From: Chloroflexota bacterium
GTDB taxonomy: Bacteria; Chloroflexota; UBA6077; FW602-bin22; CADDYW01
Length of the DNA: 50,788 bases
Assembly: GCA_021324795.1 (NCBI GenBank)
Contig: JAJPIK010000049.1
Coordinates: 1 to 50,788 of the forward strand
Direction of reading: 5' to 3'
In this document: in pieces, positions 1 through 8,900 of the stretch
Numbering within the stretch: position 1 is the first letter of the stretch
Layout: each line of letters starts with the position of its first letter
The notes under the pieces: model-generated
What the model was told of the DNA's origin: nothing
What the model saw: the letters and a program-made list of their open reading frames with translations, nothing else
Database searches by the model: none
Position numbers and translations under genes: made by a program

Positions 1-501
1 GTTGTAAAACCGCTGGCTTCGCCAGCCGGTGAAGTCGACGACGCGCTGCAGCTCGCACTGCTTATTGCGCGGACAGGTCACACAGCGGTCGGTGACGAGG
101 TCATCGCGCTGACAGACGACAAAGGGGGGACAGCGCTCCATACGTGGGCAGTTCAGACAGCGATCCGGATGGTCAGAGAGTAACACTTCGAGCACGCCGA
201 GCCGGTGCTCGCGCAGTTGAGGCGTGTCAGTGTGAACAACCATGCCATCGCGGCACTGGACGGTACAGGACGTCTCGATTCCACGTGAGTTCTCGACTTC
301 GATCAGGCACATCCGGCAGCCGGCAAACGGCGCCAGATCCCGGTAATCACAAAGGTGAGGAATGTAGATGCCGGCCCCGATCGCCGCGCGCAAGACGGTC
401 GTCCCGCGGGGAACGGTCACCGACTTGCCGTCGATCGTCAGTGTTACCATCTGTGACCCCGGCGGTCGGACGCGGGCCGTGTCCTTGACGTCAGTGCTCA
501 T
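1..501 (-). CDS. NuoG / formate dehydrogenase alpha-like iron-sulfur subunit, N-terminal part (partial)
   Basis: The gene runs off the window's left edge, leaving 167 codons. After a short leader it shows a plant-type [2Fe-2S] ferredoxin fold with the Cys series HLCDY, GCRMC and SCTVQC. A His-Cys cluster site follows (HPDRCLNCPRMERC, i.e. H-x3-C-x2-C-x5-C), then further paired cysteines (CVTCPRNKQC). This is the N-terminal architecture of complex I NuoG, HoxU, HndD and the catalytic subunits of NAD-dependent formate dehydrogenases. The ATG at 501 directly follows the stop of the NuoF-like gene with no spacer, so the two are translationally coupled. Electrons would pass between this subunit and the NuoF/NuoE diaphorase. 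Whether a molybdopterin (formate dehydrogenase) or hydrogenase domain follows cannot be seen here. Confidence 0.85.
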   Translation of the reverse strand, partial: MSTDVKDTARVRPPGSQMVTLTIDGKSVTVPRGTTVLRAAIGAGIYIPHLCDYRDLAPFAGCRMCLIEVENSRGIETSCTVQCRDGMVVHTDTPQLREHRLGVLEVLLSDHPDRCLNCPRMERCPPFVVCQRDDLVTDRCVTCPRNKQCELQRVVDFTGWRSQRFYN

Positions 502-2214
502 TTAGGTTACCCCCACTGGTACACGCTTCTCCGCGAGTGCTTCGCAGAAGCCAGCCGGACAGCGTTTTTCGTGAATGTGTGCCTCGAACTCTTCGCGGAA
601 AATGTTCATTGCTCCGACCGCCGGCACTGGCGCTGCCTGTCCGAGACCGCAGAGCGTCGTCTGCTCCATCAGCGGTCCCAGCCAGGCCAGGGCTTCCAGA
701 TCGCCCGGTCGTCCTTGGCCATGACACATGCGGGTAAGAATGTCGGTCAGGCGCATCGTCCCGACGCGGCAGGTGATACAGCGGCTGCAGGATTCGAGTT
801 CATTGAAGTTAACGAGATAGTTATTCATGTCGACCATGCAAACACTGTCGTCGAAGATCACCAACCCACCCGAACCGAGTAACGCACCGATCGATTCGAG
901 AGTTTCCAAAGCCATCTGGACGTCCAGGTTATTGGCGGCAATTGGTGCTGAGGAAACACCAGCCGGTTGAGCGGCTTTGAACGGTCGCCCGGTCGACATT
1001 CCACCACAGATCTCGATAATAGTTCGTAGGGTCGTCCCCATCGGCACTTCGATGAGCCCCGGCCGCTTGACGTGTCCGCTCACCGCGAATAGCTTGGTGC
1101 CCTTGCTCTTGGCAGTACCGATGCTCTGGAACCAGGCCGCGCCGTTGTTAATGATCAGCGGCACGTTAGCGTGGGTCTCGACGTTGTTCATACAGGTGGG
1201 CTTCGCCCAAACGCCGCGCTCAGTCGAGCGCACGAGCTTTGGACGCGGCATCGCCCGGCGGCCTTCGATCGAAGACATCATCGCCGAGGATTCACCCGCG
1301 GCGTACGATCCACCACCGACTCGAACCTGAATGTTGAAAGAGAAGTCACTGCCGAGGATGTTTTTGCCAAGGATTCCCCGTTCGCGCAGGATCGTCAATG
1401 CCTTCTCGACGCGCTGGATCGCGATTTTGTGCTCGCCGCCAACGTAGATGTAACCCGCGTCGGCCTGAATCGCGTAGGCGTTGATCAGCACCCCTTCGAT
1501 GACCTGGAACGGGTTGCCCTCGTAAAGACGACGATCCTTGTAGATGGCCGGCTCGCCTTCCTCGCCATTGTCGATCAAGTACTTCGGGCGGTCTTTTGAC
1601 GCCAGCGCCGATTCCCACTTGCGGCCGGTTGGAAAGGCTGCGCCGCCGCGACCAGTCAGGCCAGACGCCTTGACCTCGGCAATCACTTCTTCCGGCTTCA
1701 TCGTCGTGAGTACCTTATGGAGGGCGCTGAAGCCACCGCGAGCAATGTACTGATCGAGGTTCAAGGGGGCATCGACGCCGCAGGTTGCCATGAGATAGCG
1801 CGTTTGCTGCCGATAGTATTCGAACTCGGTCTCGGCCGGAATACCCGCGTAGCCCTGGCCGCCGACGACGAACAACGCCCACTCCGGGCGGGGATCGTGG
1901 CGGACGACGACCGCATCGATCAGCTCGGAAACGCGGTCCGGGGTGATCGGTCCGTAAACGATACGTGGCCCGCCGGGCTGCTCGATGTCGACGAGAGGCT
2001 CAGCGTAGCAGATGCCCCGACAGCCGACCTCCTCGACGATCGCCCCGATCTGTCGTTTCGCGAGCTCTTCTTGAATCGCGTTCAGCGTGCGCTGAGCGCC
2101 AACGCTGACGCTGCAGCCACTGATGCCAACCGAGATCCGCGGTACACCCCGCGCCTTTTCTGCTTCGAGGGCTTGCTTTGCCTGCGCGACGAGCGCGTCA
2201 TATTGAGTGGTCAT
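502..2214 (-). CDS. NuoF-like NAD(P)H-binding flavoprotein with fused thioredoxin-like ferredoxin domain (HndC/FdsB type)
   Basis: 570 aa. Residues 26-100 form a thioredoxin-like ferredoxin domain with Cys34, Cys65 and Cys69. The usual first ligand of the C-x4-C pair is Val29, so one of four cluster ligands is missing. The FMN/NAD core follows: GRGGAAFPTGRKW at 188-200 and GEEGEP at 217-222 (canonical DEGEP). The C-terminal [4Fe-4S] site is CSRCITC (476-482) plus Cys522. The protein ends just after an EKRCPAGFC motif, without the extra ferredoxin domain of HydB-type hydrogenases, so it resembles FdsB of soluble NAD-dependent formate dehydrogenases. The ATG overlaps the NuoE-like stop (ATGA). 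Role: exchanging electrons between NAD(P) and iron-sulfur clusters; the final electron partner is unknown. Confidence 0.9.
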   Translation of the reverse strand: MTTQYDALVAQAKQALEAEKARGVPRISVGISGCSVSVGAQRTLNAIQEELAKRQIGAIVEEVGCRGICYAEPLVDIEQPGGPRIVYGPITPDRVSELIDAVVVRHDPRPEWALFVVGGQGYAGIPAETEFEYYRQQTRYLMATCGVDAPLNLDQYIARGGFSALHKVLTTMKPEEVIAEVKASGLTGRGGAAFPTGRKWESALASKDRPKYLIDNGEEGEPAIYKDRRLYEGNPFQVIEGVLINAYAIQADAGYIYVGGEHKIAIQRVEKALTILRERGILGKNILGSDFSFNIQVRVGGGSYAAGESSAMMSSIEGRRAMPRPKLVRSTERGVWAKPTCMNNVETHANVPLIINNGAAWFQSIGTAKSKGTKLFAVSGHVKRPGLIEVPMGTTLRTIIEICGGMSTGRPFKAAQPAGVSSAPIAANNLDVQMALETLESIGALLGSGGLVIFDDSVCMVDMNNYLVNFNELESCSRCITCRVGTMRLTDILTRMCHGQGRPGDLEALAWLGPLMEQTTLCGLGQAAPVPAVGAMNIFREEFEAHIHEKRCPAGFCEALAEKRVPVGVT

Positions 2215-2705
2215 ACCGGTACCCCCGACCTTTCTGCGATCAAACGCTCCAGCTCTTCAGGCGTCACTCGCCCGGCCAGGTCGTGGTCGATCTGCATCGC
2301 CGGAGCGTGGGGGCAGATGCCCAGACAACCCGAGGACTCGATCGCAAATTTGTTATCGGCTGTTCTCTCGCCCACTGTGATGCCGAGTAGCTTTTCCATT
2401 GTCTTTCGCAGGGCAACCATCCCCTGGATCCGACAGGCCGGGCCGCGACAAAGCATGAGGGTCGTTTCGGCGGGCTTTTCGGTGCGGAATTCATGGTAGT
2501 AGGTAGCAACGGCGAACACTTGGGGTGGCGTGAGGTGAAGGAGCTCGGCAACGAGGATGGTCGCCGGTTCCGAGATGTAGCCGAAGTCTTCCATCAATCG
2601 GTGGAGGGCGAGCATCAGGGCACCGTCGACGTTTTCGATCTCGGCACAGATCTTCCGGACCTCGGCCTCCCAGTTCGGATCGTCGTAGGAGAGTCTTGCG
2701 TGCAT
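2211..2705 (-). CDS. NuoE-like [2Fe-2S] subunit (24 kDa family)
   Basis: 164 aa, typical for the family. An N-terminal helical part is followed by a thioredoxin-like ferredoxin with all four ligands: Cys86 and Cys91 (CRGPAC) and Cys127 and Cys131 (CLGIC). It would pair with the NuoF-like protein encoded next, as in HndA/HndC, HoxE/HoxF or FdsG/FdsB. Its ATG overlaps the TAA of the upstream gene by one base and its own stop overlaps the NuoF-like start by four bases, which argues for fixed stoichiometry. Members of this family occur in complex I, bidirectional hydrogenases and soluble formate dehydrogenases. Absence of other complex I subunits in the visible operon argues for a soluble complex (inference). 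Confidence 0.9.
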   Translation of the reverse strand: MHARLSYDDPNWEAEVRKICAEIENVDGALMLALHRLMEDFGYISEPATILVAELLHLTPPQVFAVATYYHEFRTEKPAETTLMLCRGPACRIQGMVALRKTMEKLLGITVGERTADNKFAIESSGCLGICPHAPAMQIDHDLAGRVTPEELERLIAERSGVPV

Positions 2706-3682
2706 TAAGCGGCCTCCCGCCCGGCCACTCCCAGGGCAGTATTGAGTCTATTTTCATCAAGCTGAGTGGTGATCAGGCTGACCGCCCGAGCGATCTTATA
2801 CTGCTGGCGAAACCGTGTGTTCTCGAGCGCATCCGAAATCTGTTCCAGGGTGACCAATGTATCTGGCTTGACTTTCAAGAGAGGAACCCCTTGCTCATCG
2901 GCGGTCTTGAACACGGTCGGGTCCGGATCGAAGTTCTGGCAGAGGATGATACAACTCGTGTCGGTAGCCAAGGCAGGCATCTGAACGTCCGGACGGTCTC
3001 CACTGACGACCACCGCTTTGCGGGAGAACCGACGGAAATAGGGCTCTGCGCCCTCATCACTCATCGCAGAGATCATGAGCGCCTCGACGGGAAGATCGAG
3101 TTGGTCATGGGCACAAAGAATCTCGGCGTGCAGAACCTCGGCGAGCTCGCCAACCGTCAGGCCGACCAGAGCTCGATCCTGAGGAAGAACGCCGACGACA
3201 TTGAAGCCATGATCGCGGAGCTCCGGCACCACGCGCTGATCAATCTGACGCTGACCTTTTTCGGGCACGGCATTGATTATAACGTTCACGGCATCCGCCT
3301 GGCTCGCGCCAATTGCTCGGGCATGCGCGAGGATCTGGTCAACCATTCCGTCAACGCGGAAACGAGCGATAATCAGAGGAATTGTCCGATGCTTGCCGAC
3401 CACTTCGGCCGAGAGCGTATCTTCGCTGGACTCGACCAGGATCACGTCGGCGGGGTGATCCACGCTGACGGTGAGTGATGACCTGAGGGGCAAAAGGGCT
3501 TCGAGCGGCTCGGGCTGACGGAGGGCAGAACGCACAAAAGTCGCATCGTCGCGGTCGCCGGGACCTGCTAAACGTCGGTAGGCTATCGTCTTGCCTTGAC
3601 GTCCGAGGCGCTGACCGATGCCCACTGCCACCGTCGTCTTACCGGCGTTAGTTTCCGGAGAGCTGAGCAGAACAATACTCAT
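2705..3682 (-). CDS. BioD-like P-loop / DRTGG-domain protein (COG0857-like)
   Basis: 325 aa. The N-terminus has a P-loop of the dethiobiotin-synthetase/CobQ type (SSPETNAGKTT, about residues 7-17). The middle and C-terminal part resembles DRTGG domains, the regulatory-looking module also found upstream of the catalytic domain in some phosphotransacetylases; no phosphotransacetylase domain is present. It is the first gene of the operon and overlaps the NuoE-like gene by one base. DRTGG/BioD-like proteins are often neighbours of iron-sulfur hydrogenase or formate dehydrogenase genes, but their role is not settled; nucleotide sensing or complex assembly are possibilities (inference). The ATG at 3682 lacks a strong ribosome binding site. 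Confidence 0.75.
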   Translation of the reverse strand: MSIVLLSSPETNAGKTTVAVGIGQRLGRQGKTIAYRRLAGPGDRDDATFVRSALRQPEPLEALLPLRSSLTVSVDHPADVILVESSEDTLSAEVVGKHRTIPLIIARFRVDGMVDQILAHARAIGASQADAVNVIINAVPEKGQRQIDQRVVPELRDHGFNVVGVLPQDRALVGLTVGELAEVLHAEILCAHDQLDLPVEALMISAMSDEGAEPYFRRFSRKAVVVSGDRPDVQMPALATDTSCIILCQNFDPDPTVFKTADEQGVPLLKVKPDTLVTLEQISDALENTRFRQQYKIARAVSLITTQLDENRLNTALGVAGREAA

Positions 3683-3756
3683 GTTTTGACACTCAATGGG
3701 TTGGTTGGTATGTTGTACGCCTCACTTGATCGAGGAGCCAAGTGCAGCGGTCATTG

Positions 3757-3954
3757 TTAGAACGTATGACTAATGACAAGGTCAGCAACGTGCAGTCGAT
3801 CGTTGGGAACGAGTACCTGGTAAGTTGTCAACGCAACCCCGTGCGATTTGGAATCCATCGGCCAAATTTTACACGGAATTCCCTGGTTCTCGAAAACTTC
3901 GCGCCACGCCTCGGCAACCCAGATATTCCGGGCGACCTTGATCTCAGCCCACAC
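3757..3954 (-). CDS. Small DUF2007-like protein (putative signal-transducing fold)
   Basis: 65 aa. A GTG start at 3954 is chosen because CGGAGGG sits five bases upstream; the longer upstream reading is Cys/Ser-rich and overlaps the adaptor gene, so it is unlikely to be translated. The sequence (WAEIKVARNIWVAEAWREVF, then an IPCKIW strand and a LVPNDRL segment) has the beta-alpha-beta pattern of DUF2007 proteins, small GlnB-like domains of unknown function. It lies 82 bp after the efflux adaptor and may be the last gene of that transcript. Family assignment is from pattern only. Confidence 0.6.
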   Translation of the reverse strand: MWAEIKVARNIWVAEAWREVFENQGIPCKIWPMDSKSHGVALTTYQVLVPNDRLHVADLVISHTF

Positions 3955-4036
3955 GTTGCCCTCCGGGAGAATTCGCCGCGCCCCGTCCGATTGGGAATGA
4001 TAGCACAACCGGCAGGAACACGAAAGGCACGAAATG

Positions 4037-5725
4037 CTACTGGCCGACCACAGTGACGTGGTCACCGTCGGCGAGCTGATCCTGGCCTTGAACGATCACC
4101 TGCGCACCAGGCTGGACGGCGCCGCTGATCTCGGATAGCTTGCCATCCGAGAGGCCAACCGTGACTGATACGAGCTTCGCGATGTCGCGATCGACGACGT
4201 AGACGTAAAATTTGCCGGCTCGCTCGATAATTGCCTGGGTGGGAACGGCCAGCACACCCTGGTGCTCGACAGCGTTTACGGTCACTGTCACAAACATTCC
4301 CGGTAGGAGAGGAGTCGTTGCTGGCACCGGTGTCACGTCAACGGCGAAGGTTCGGTTTTTGGGGTCGCCGCTTGGTGCAATGTTGGTGATCTTGGCCGGG
4401 ATTACCTGGCTACCAAGCACGGTACCGGCGATTGTCGCGTCGGTCCCGACCTTGAGGTTCGTGACCTGGCTTTCCTCGACTGGAATCTGCACCTTGACCT
4501 GGGCGGTGGCGACCGTGACCAGGGGGGTGGTTGGCGAGGCGAGAGCACCTTCGCTGAGGTCTTTTGCAGTGATGATACCGTCGATTGGCGCGGTGACCAT
4601 CGTGTCCTTCACCGCCTGTTCAGCCTGAGCAACCCCTGCTTGTGCCTGGGCAACGCCGGCTTGCGCGGTTTCGAGGTCCTGCTCGGTATAGGGCTGCTTC
4701 GCCAGGGCAAGCTGTTGCTGGGCCGTCTCTAGAGCATCTCGCGCCTGGCGAATGTCCTCGTCGGTATAGGGCTGTCTGGCCAGCGCGAGGGCTTGCTGGG
4801 CCTGAGCGAGGGCATCTTCTGCCTGCTTCTGGTCTTGAGCCGTGTACGGACGCTTCGCGAGATCAAGCGCTCCTTGGGCTTGATCGACCGCGGCCTGGGC
4901 CTGGGCAAGCTGCTCGGGAGTGGGGGGCTGGACCAGAACCTGTAACTGCCCCTGGGCGACGTCGACGGCGGTGTGCGCCGCGGCGGCCTGCGCTTGCGCC
5001 GAATGGCATAAGGGCGAGTTCTGGTTCCCGCAGGCTGCATCTTTCGCGACATCGGCGCCGTAGGCTGCGGTCTTCGCCTGCTCGACCGCGAGCTCAGCCG
5101 CCTTGATCTGGGCACTCGTCGGTCCTGCTTTCAATTGCTGAAGCTTTGCTTGGGCTGCCTGGAGATTTGCCTGAGCCTGGGCAACGGTCTCCGGGCGAGG
5201 ACCGGCCTTGATCTGATCGAGCTTTTGCTGGGCCTGGTCAACCTGGAGCTGCGCCTGCGCAACGGTCGCGGAACGCGGACCATTCAAGAGTGTTTGCAGC
5301 CGTGATTGGGCCGTGTCGACGGCGAGCTCGGCCTGGCGGACATTTTCGGGGCGTGGCCCGGCCTTGATTGTATCCAGCCGGGCTTGGGCAGTTTGGAGCT
5401 GGGCTTGTGCCTGCTGGAGGGCCAGATCCTGGCTAGTGTGCTCGATCTGGGCGATGAGGTCGCCAGCCTTGACCCGGCTGCCGACGTCGACCGCTAGCTT
5501 CTCGATGCGACCGGACGTCTTGGGTAGGACCACGACCTCTGAGAACGGTATCACATTACCGCTGTAGGTCAATACCTGCCGAATGGTCGTCTGCTGAACG
5601 ATCGCAACGCTGACCGAAGTCGCCGGTGCAGCCGGCGTCGCGGCCGGTGCCGATCCGGGTGCCCGTCCGCAGGCGGTGACCGCGAGCATGGCCGCTAGCA
5701 AGAGCGCGATCAAGCGATTTTTCAC
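4037..5725 (-). CDS. RND/HlyD-family periplasmic adaptor lipoprotein
   Basis: 562 aa from a GTG at 5725 preceded by GGAGAAGG. It begins with a basic n-region, a hydrophobic stretch and a lipobox (AVTAC, Cys19), so it should be a lipid-anchored exported protein. A biotinyl/lipoyl-like half (VVVLPKTSGRIEKLAV) leads into an unusually long Ala/Gln-rich coiled-coil hairpin made of two repeat families: about four copies around KAGPRPE on the way out, and three copies of AKxPYTxxD on the return. The closing lipoyl half (TMVTAPIDGIIT) and beta-barrel/membrane-proximal domains follow. It would couple to the RND pump encoded upstream. The coiled coil is longer than in MexA/AcrA (about 400 aa in total), so it may span a thick wall layer (inference). 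Confidence 0.9.
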   Translation of the reverse strand: MKNRLIALLLAAMLAVTACGRAPGSAPAATPAAPATSVSVAIVQQTTIRQVLTYSGNVIPFSEVVVLPKTSGRIEKLAVDVGSRVKAGDLIAQIEHTSQDLALQQAQAQLQTAQARLDTIKAGPRPENVRQAELAVDTAQSRLQTLLNGPRSATVAQAQLQVDQAQQKLDQIKAGPRPETVAQAQANLQAAQAKLQQLKAGPTSAQIKAAELAVEQAKTAAYGADVAKDAACGNQNSPLCHSAQAQAAAAHTAVDVAQGQLQVLVQPPTPEQLAQAQAAVDQAQGALDLAKRPYTAQDQKQAEDALAQAQQALALARQPYTDEDIRQARDALETAQQQLALAKQPYTEQDLETAQAGVAQAQAGVAQAEQAVKDTMVTAPIDGIITAKDLSEGALASPTTPLVTVATAQVKVQIPVEESQVTNLKVGTDATIAGTVLGSQVIPAKITNIAPSGDPKNRTFAVDVTPVPATTPLLPGMFVTVTVNAVEHQGVLAVPTQAIIERAGKFYVYVVDRDIAKLVSVTVGLSDGKLSEISGAVQPGAQVIVQGQDQLADGDHVTVVGQ

Positions 5726-5846
5726 GTTACCTTCTCCCAATCTGCGAGGTCGCTTTTTGCAAATGTTAGTCGTGCATCTTCCAAGTTTGGTCGGTGTGTG
5801 ACGGTCATTGCCGAGCGCGGCTAGCCCTATCCCGATCGCGAAGGGG

Positions 5847-5900
5847 GAGGAATCTCCGCGGATCTACCGGGGAGATTCCTCGCTACGGCTCGAAATGACA
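5847..5900. repeat. Intergenic inverted repeat resembling a dispersed hairpin element
   Basis: Between pump and adaptor genes, the 11-base arms GAGGAATCTCC (5847-5857) and GGAGATTCCTC (5871-5881) are perfect complements around a 13-base loop, followed by GCTACGGCTCGAAATGACA. Similar GGAGATTCCTCGCT...GAATGACA units are known as dispersed non-coding repeats in several bacterial genomes. Only one copy is in this window. Confidence 0.6.
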
Positions 5901-5928
5901 GCTCTGCTGGACTTGGTAGATTTCCCAA

Positions 5929-8900
5929 TTAGTTCACTTCACTGGGTTCGACTGCCTTGCCGTCGACGTGCTCGCCGACCTCGGGGTGGAGGATGAGAAG
6001 CTCGGACGGCAGTAGTTGACGCGGTTTGGCGACGCGGTGGACAGCATGGATGATCAAGGCGTTGAGGTCGTCGAAGATGGTGTACATCGCCGGGACGACG
6101 ACCAGCGTGAGCAAGGTCGACGTAGTCAGTCCACCGATCAGTACGACGGCCGCGGCCTTGAGCAGCTCGGAACCTTCCTCTACCCCCAGCGCGACCGGTG
6201 CCAGGCCGAAGATGATCGAGAGCGTCGTCATCAGAATGGGCCGGAGTCGGGTGGGACCGGCTTCGAGTAAAGCCGCTGTACGGTCCGCACCACGTTTGCG
6301 CAAGGTATCAGTGTAGTCGACCAGGAGGATCGCATTTTTACCAACCAGCCCAACGAGCAACGCGAAGCCAAGCATCGAAAAGACGGTGAATGGCGTTCCG
6401 GTTACCGCCATGGCGGTGAGCGAGCCAACAATAGCTAAGGGCAGTGAGGTCAGCACCGCGAGTGGCAGCAACGCGGAGCCGAAGAGCATCGTCATCAGGA
6501 TGTACATCAGCAGAACCGCTGTCCCGAGCGCCTGGAAGATCGAAGTGAAAGCGTCGGCGCCTTGCTGCGCCGAGCCCTGATACTTGATCGAGTACCCCGG
6601 CGGTAGGGTGAGCCGGTCGAGTTTGGTTTGGATGTCGCGTTGGACAGTGCCGACGTCCCGGCCGCCACCGGCCGAAGCGTAGACCGTCACTGTCCGCTCG
6701 CGGTCGACGTGGTCGATCTCGGTTGGGGCTGCCCCGTTCAGAATCGTGCCGATCTGATTGAGATGGACGATCGTTCCGTTACTCGTTAGTAAGGGTAAAC
6801 TTCCCAGGTTCTCGGGCGACGCACGGAAGGTGTCGTTGGCGATCAGCCGAATATCGACGTCGTCCTGGCCCGGTTGGTGGAACTTGGCTACCACGGTTCC
6901 GTCCACGGCGGTGTGGAGGGCTAGCCCGGCTTGCTGAGCAGTGATGCCCACGTCGGCAGCCCGACTCCGGTCGATCCGGAACACGTCCTCGGAGCGGACC
7001 TGCTCGTTGACGTTGTTTACCTCGACGGCGCCCGGGACGGTCTTGACCTCTGTCTCGACCTGGTTCACAAGGTTGTTCAAGACGTCAGGGTTGGGGCCAC
7101 GGACGGCGATCTGAATCGGCTGGCCGCTGAAGCCACCGAAGCCAAAGGCGTTGGGGAGATTGATGTAGAACTTCGCGCCGGGGTAGTCCCGCGGCAGAGT
7201 GCGTCGCAGGTCGTCGGCAATCTCCTGTGAACTCCGCGTACGCTCGCTCTTGGGCTTGAGGAGGACGAAAATCAGCGACGTATCGCCGCCGGTCGATAGT
7301 CCGTTACCGCTCCCCGTGCTCCCGGTGATTGCGAAGGTCTCACGTACTTCCGACATCGTCCCAAGACGCTTTTCTATCTGCTGAACGACAGCGTCGGTCG
7401 TTACCAGGGCCGTCGCTGGTGGCATCTTCAAGGTGATGTCGACTTCGCTCTGATCGCCGCTTGGGAAGAAGTCGAAGCCAATCAGCCCAACCACGATCAG
7501 CGCGATTCCAGCGAAGAAGGTGAGCATTCCGATGCCAACGACGCCCCAGCGTGCGCCGATCCGAAGACGCCCGAGATGGATCAGGTCGCGGGTGAGAACA
7601 ATCCGGAGTAGCCGTCGATAGCCACGACCGAGCCGTTCCAAGCCGGCGTCCCAGCGCCGTCCGAAAGCTAGCAGGATTCCTTGGCCCTCTTTTGTCGCAT
7701 GCTCGGGGAGGAGAAAGCGACTGGCGAGGAGTGGGGTCAGGGTGAAGGAGACCAGCAGCGAGACCAGCGTGGCGCAGGCGATGACCAGCGCGAATGGCCG
7801 AATGAAGTCACCGCCCAGCCCCGAGATCAGAGCGATCGGGACGTAGACAACGACGTCGACCATCGTAATCGTGATCGCGGCGAGGCCGATTTCGCTCCGA
7901 CCGTTGATCGCGGCGAGCAATGGTGGTTCGCGCAAGGTCATGTGTCGGTAGATGTTTTCAAGGACGACGATACTGTCGTCGACGAGGATACCAACTGATA
8001 GAGTGAGGGCAAGCATTGTCATCAGGTTCAAGTCGTAGCCGAGAATTCTCATCCCGACAAACGTCGTCAGGACCGAGGTCGGAATCGCAATGAGCACGAT
8101 CGTCGTGCTTCGCCAGGTGTGCAGAAAGAGGAGGAGGATCAGCCCGGTGAAAATCACGGCCTCGATCAGTGTCTTTTGAATCGTATTGAACGATTGCTGA
8201 GTGTAAGCGGCCGCGTCGTAAGTCACGTCCAGGTGCATTCCTTCCGGCAGCGTTGGTTGAATCCGTGCCATCGCCTGACGAATGCCCTGGCTCACCTGGA
8301 TCGTGTTCGCGCTGCTGAGCTTGGTCGCGGTGAGGACGACTGATGGCGTGCCATTCACCCGGGAGATAATGTCCGGCTTTTTGGTGCCATCCTGGATAGT
8401 TGCAACGTCGCCGAGGTAGACCGGACCCGCCGTCGTCTGCGCGACGACAATCTTCGCCAGGTCAGCCGGTTGGGCGACCTGACCATCGAGGCGAACGTTC
8501 AATTCCTTGCCGCCGGGCGCGGTCAGCAGGCCGGCTGGTATCTGGAGCTGCTCGTTCTGGAGCGCCTGCTGGAGAACGTTTAGCCCGAGACCGCGTGCCT
8601 GGAGCTTGGCCAGATCAACTTTCACCTCGATCTCGCGCTGCTGGCCGCCCTGGATCTGGACCGAACCAACTCCTGGCACCGCCTCGAGTTCGTGCTGGAT
8701 GCGATCGGTCGCGACCTGCTGGAGCTGATCGAGTGGCTGAGGTCCAGAGAGCGCCACGTAGATAACTGGGATAGCGCCCAAGTCCAGTTTGAAGATCGAT
8801 GGCGCCTCGGCGTCGGCGGGGAGCTTGCTGCGCACGGAGTTCACCGCGCGCTCGACATCGACTGAGACGAGATTGGGATTGGCCGCGGTCGTGAACTGGA

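Noticed and set aside
1717..2499. 260-codon plus-strand ORF opposite the NuoF/NuoE-like genes
   Set aside because: Antisense shadow of strongly conserved coding sequence; no ribosome binding site.
4642..5106. Plus-strand ORF opposite the adaptor's repeat region
   Set aside because: Composition (Arg/Pro/Ala-rich) reflects the repetitive coding strand on the other side.
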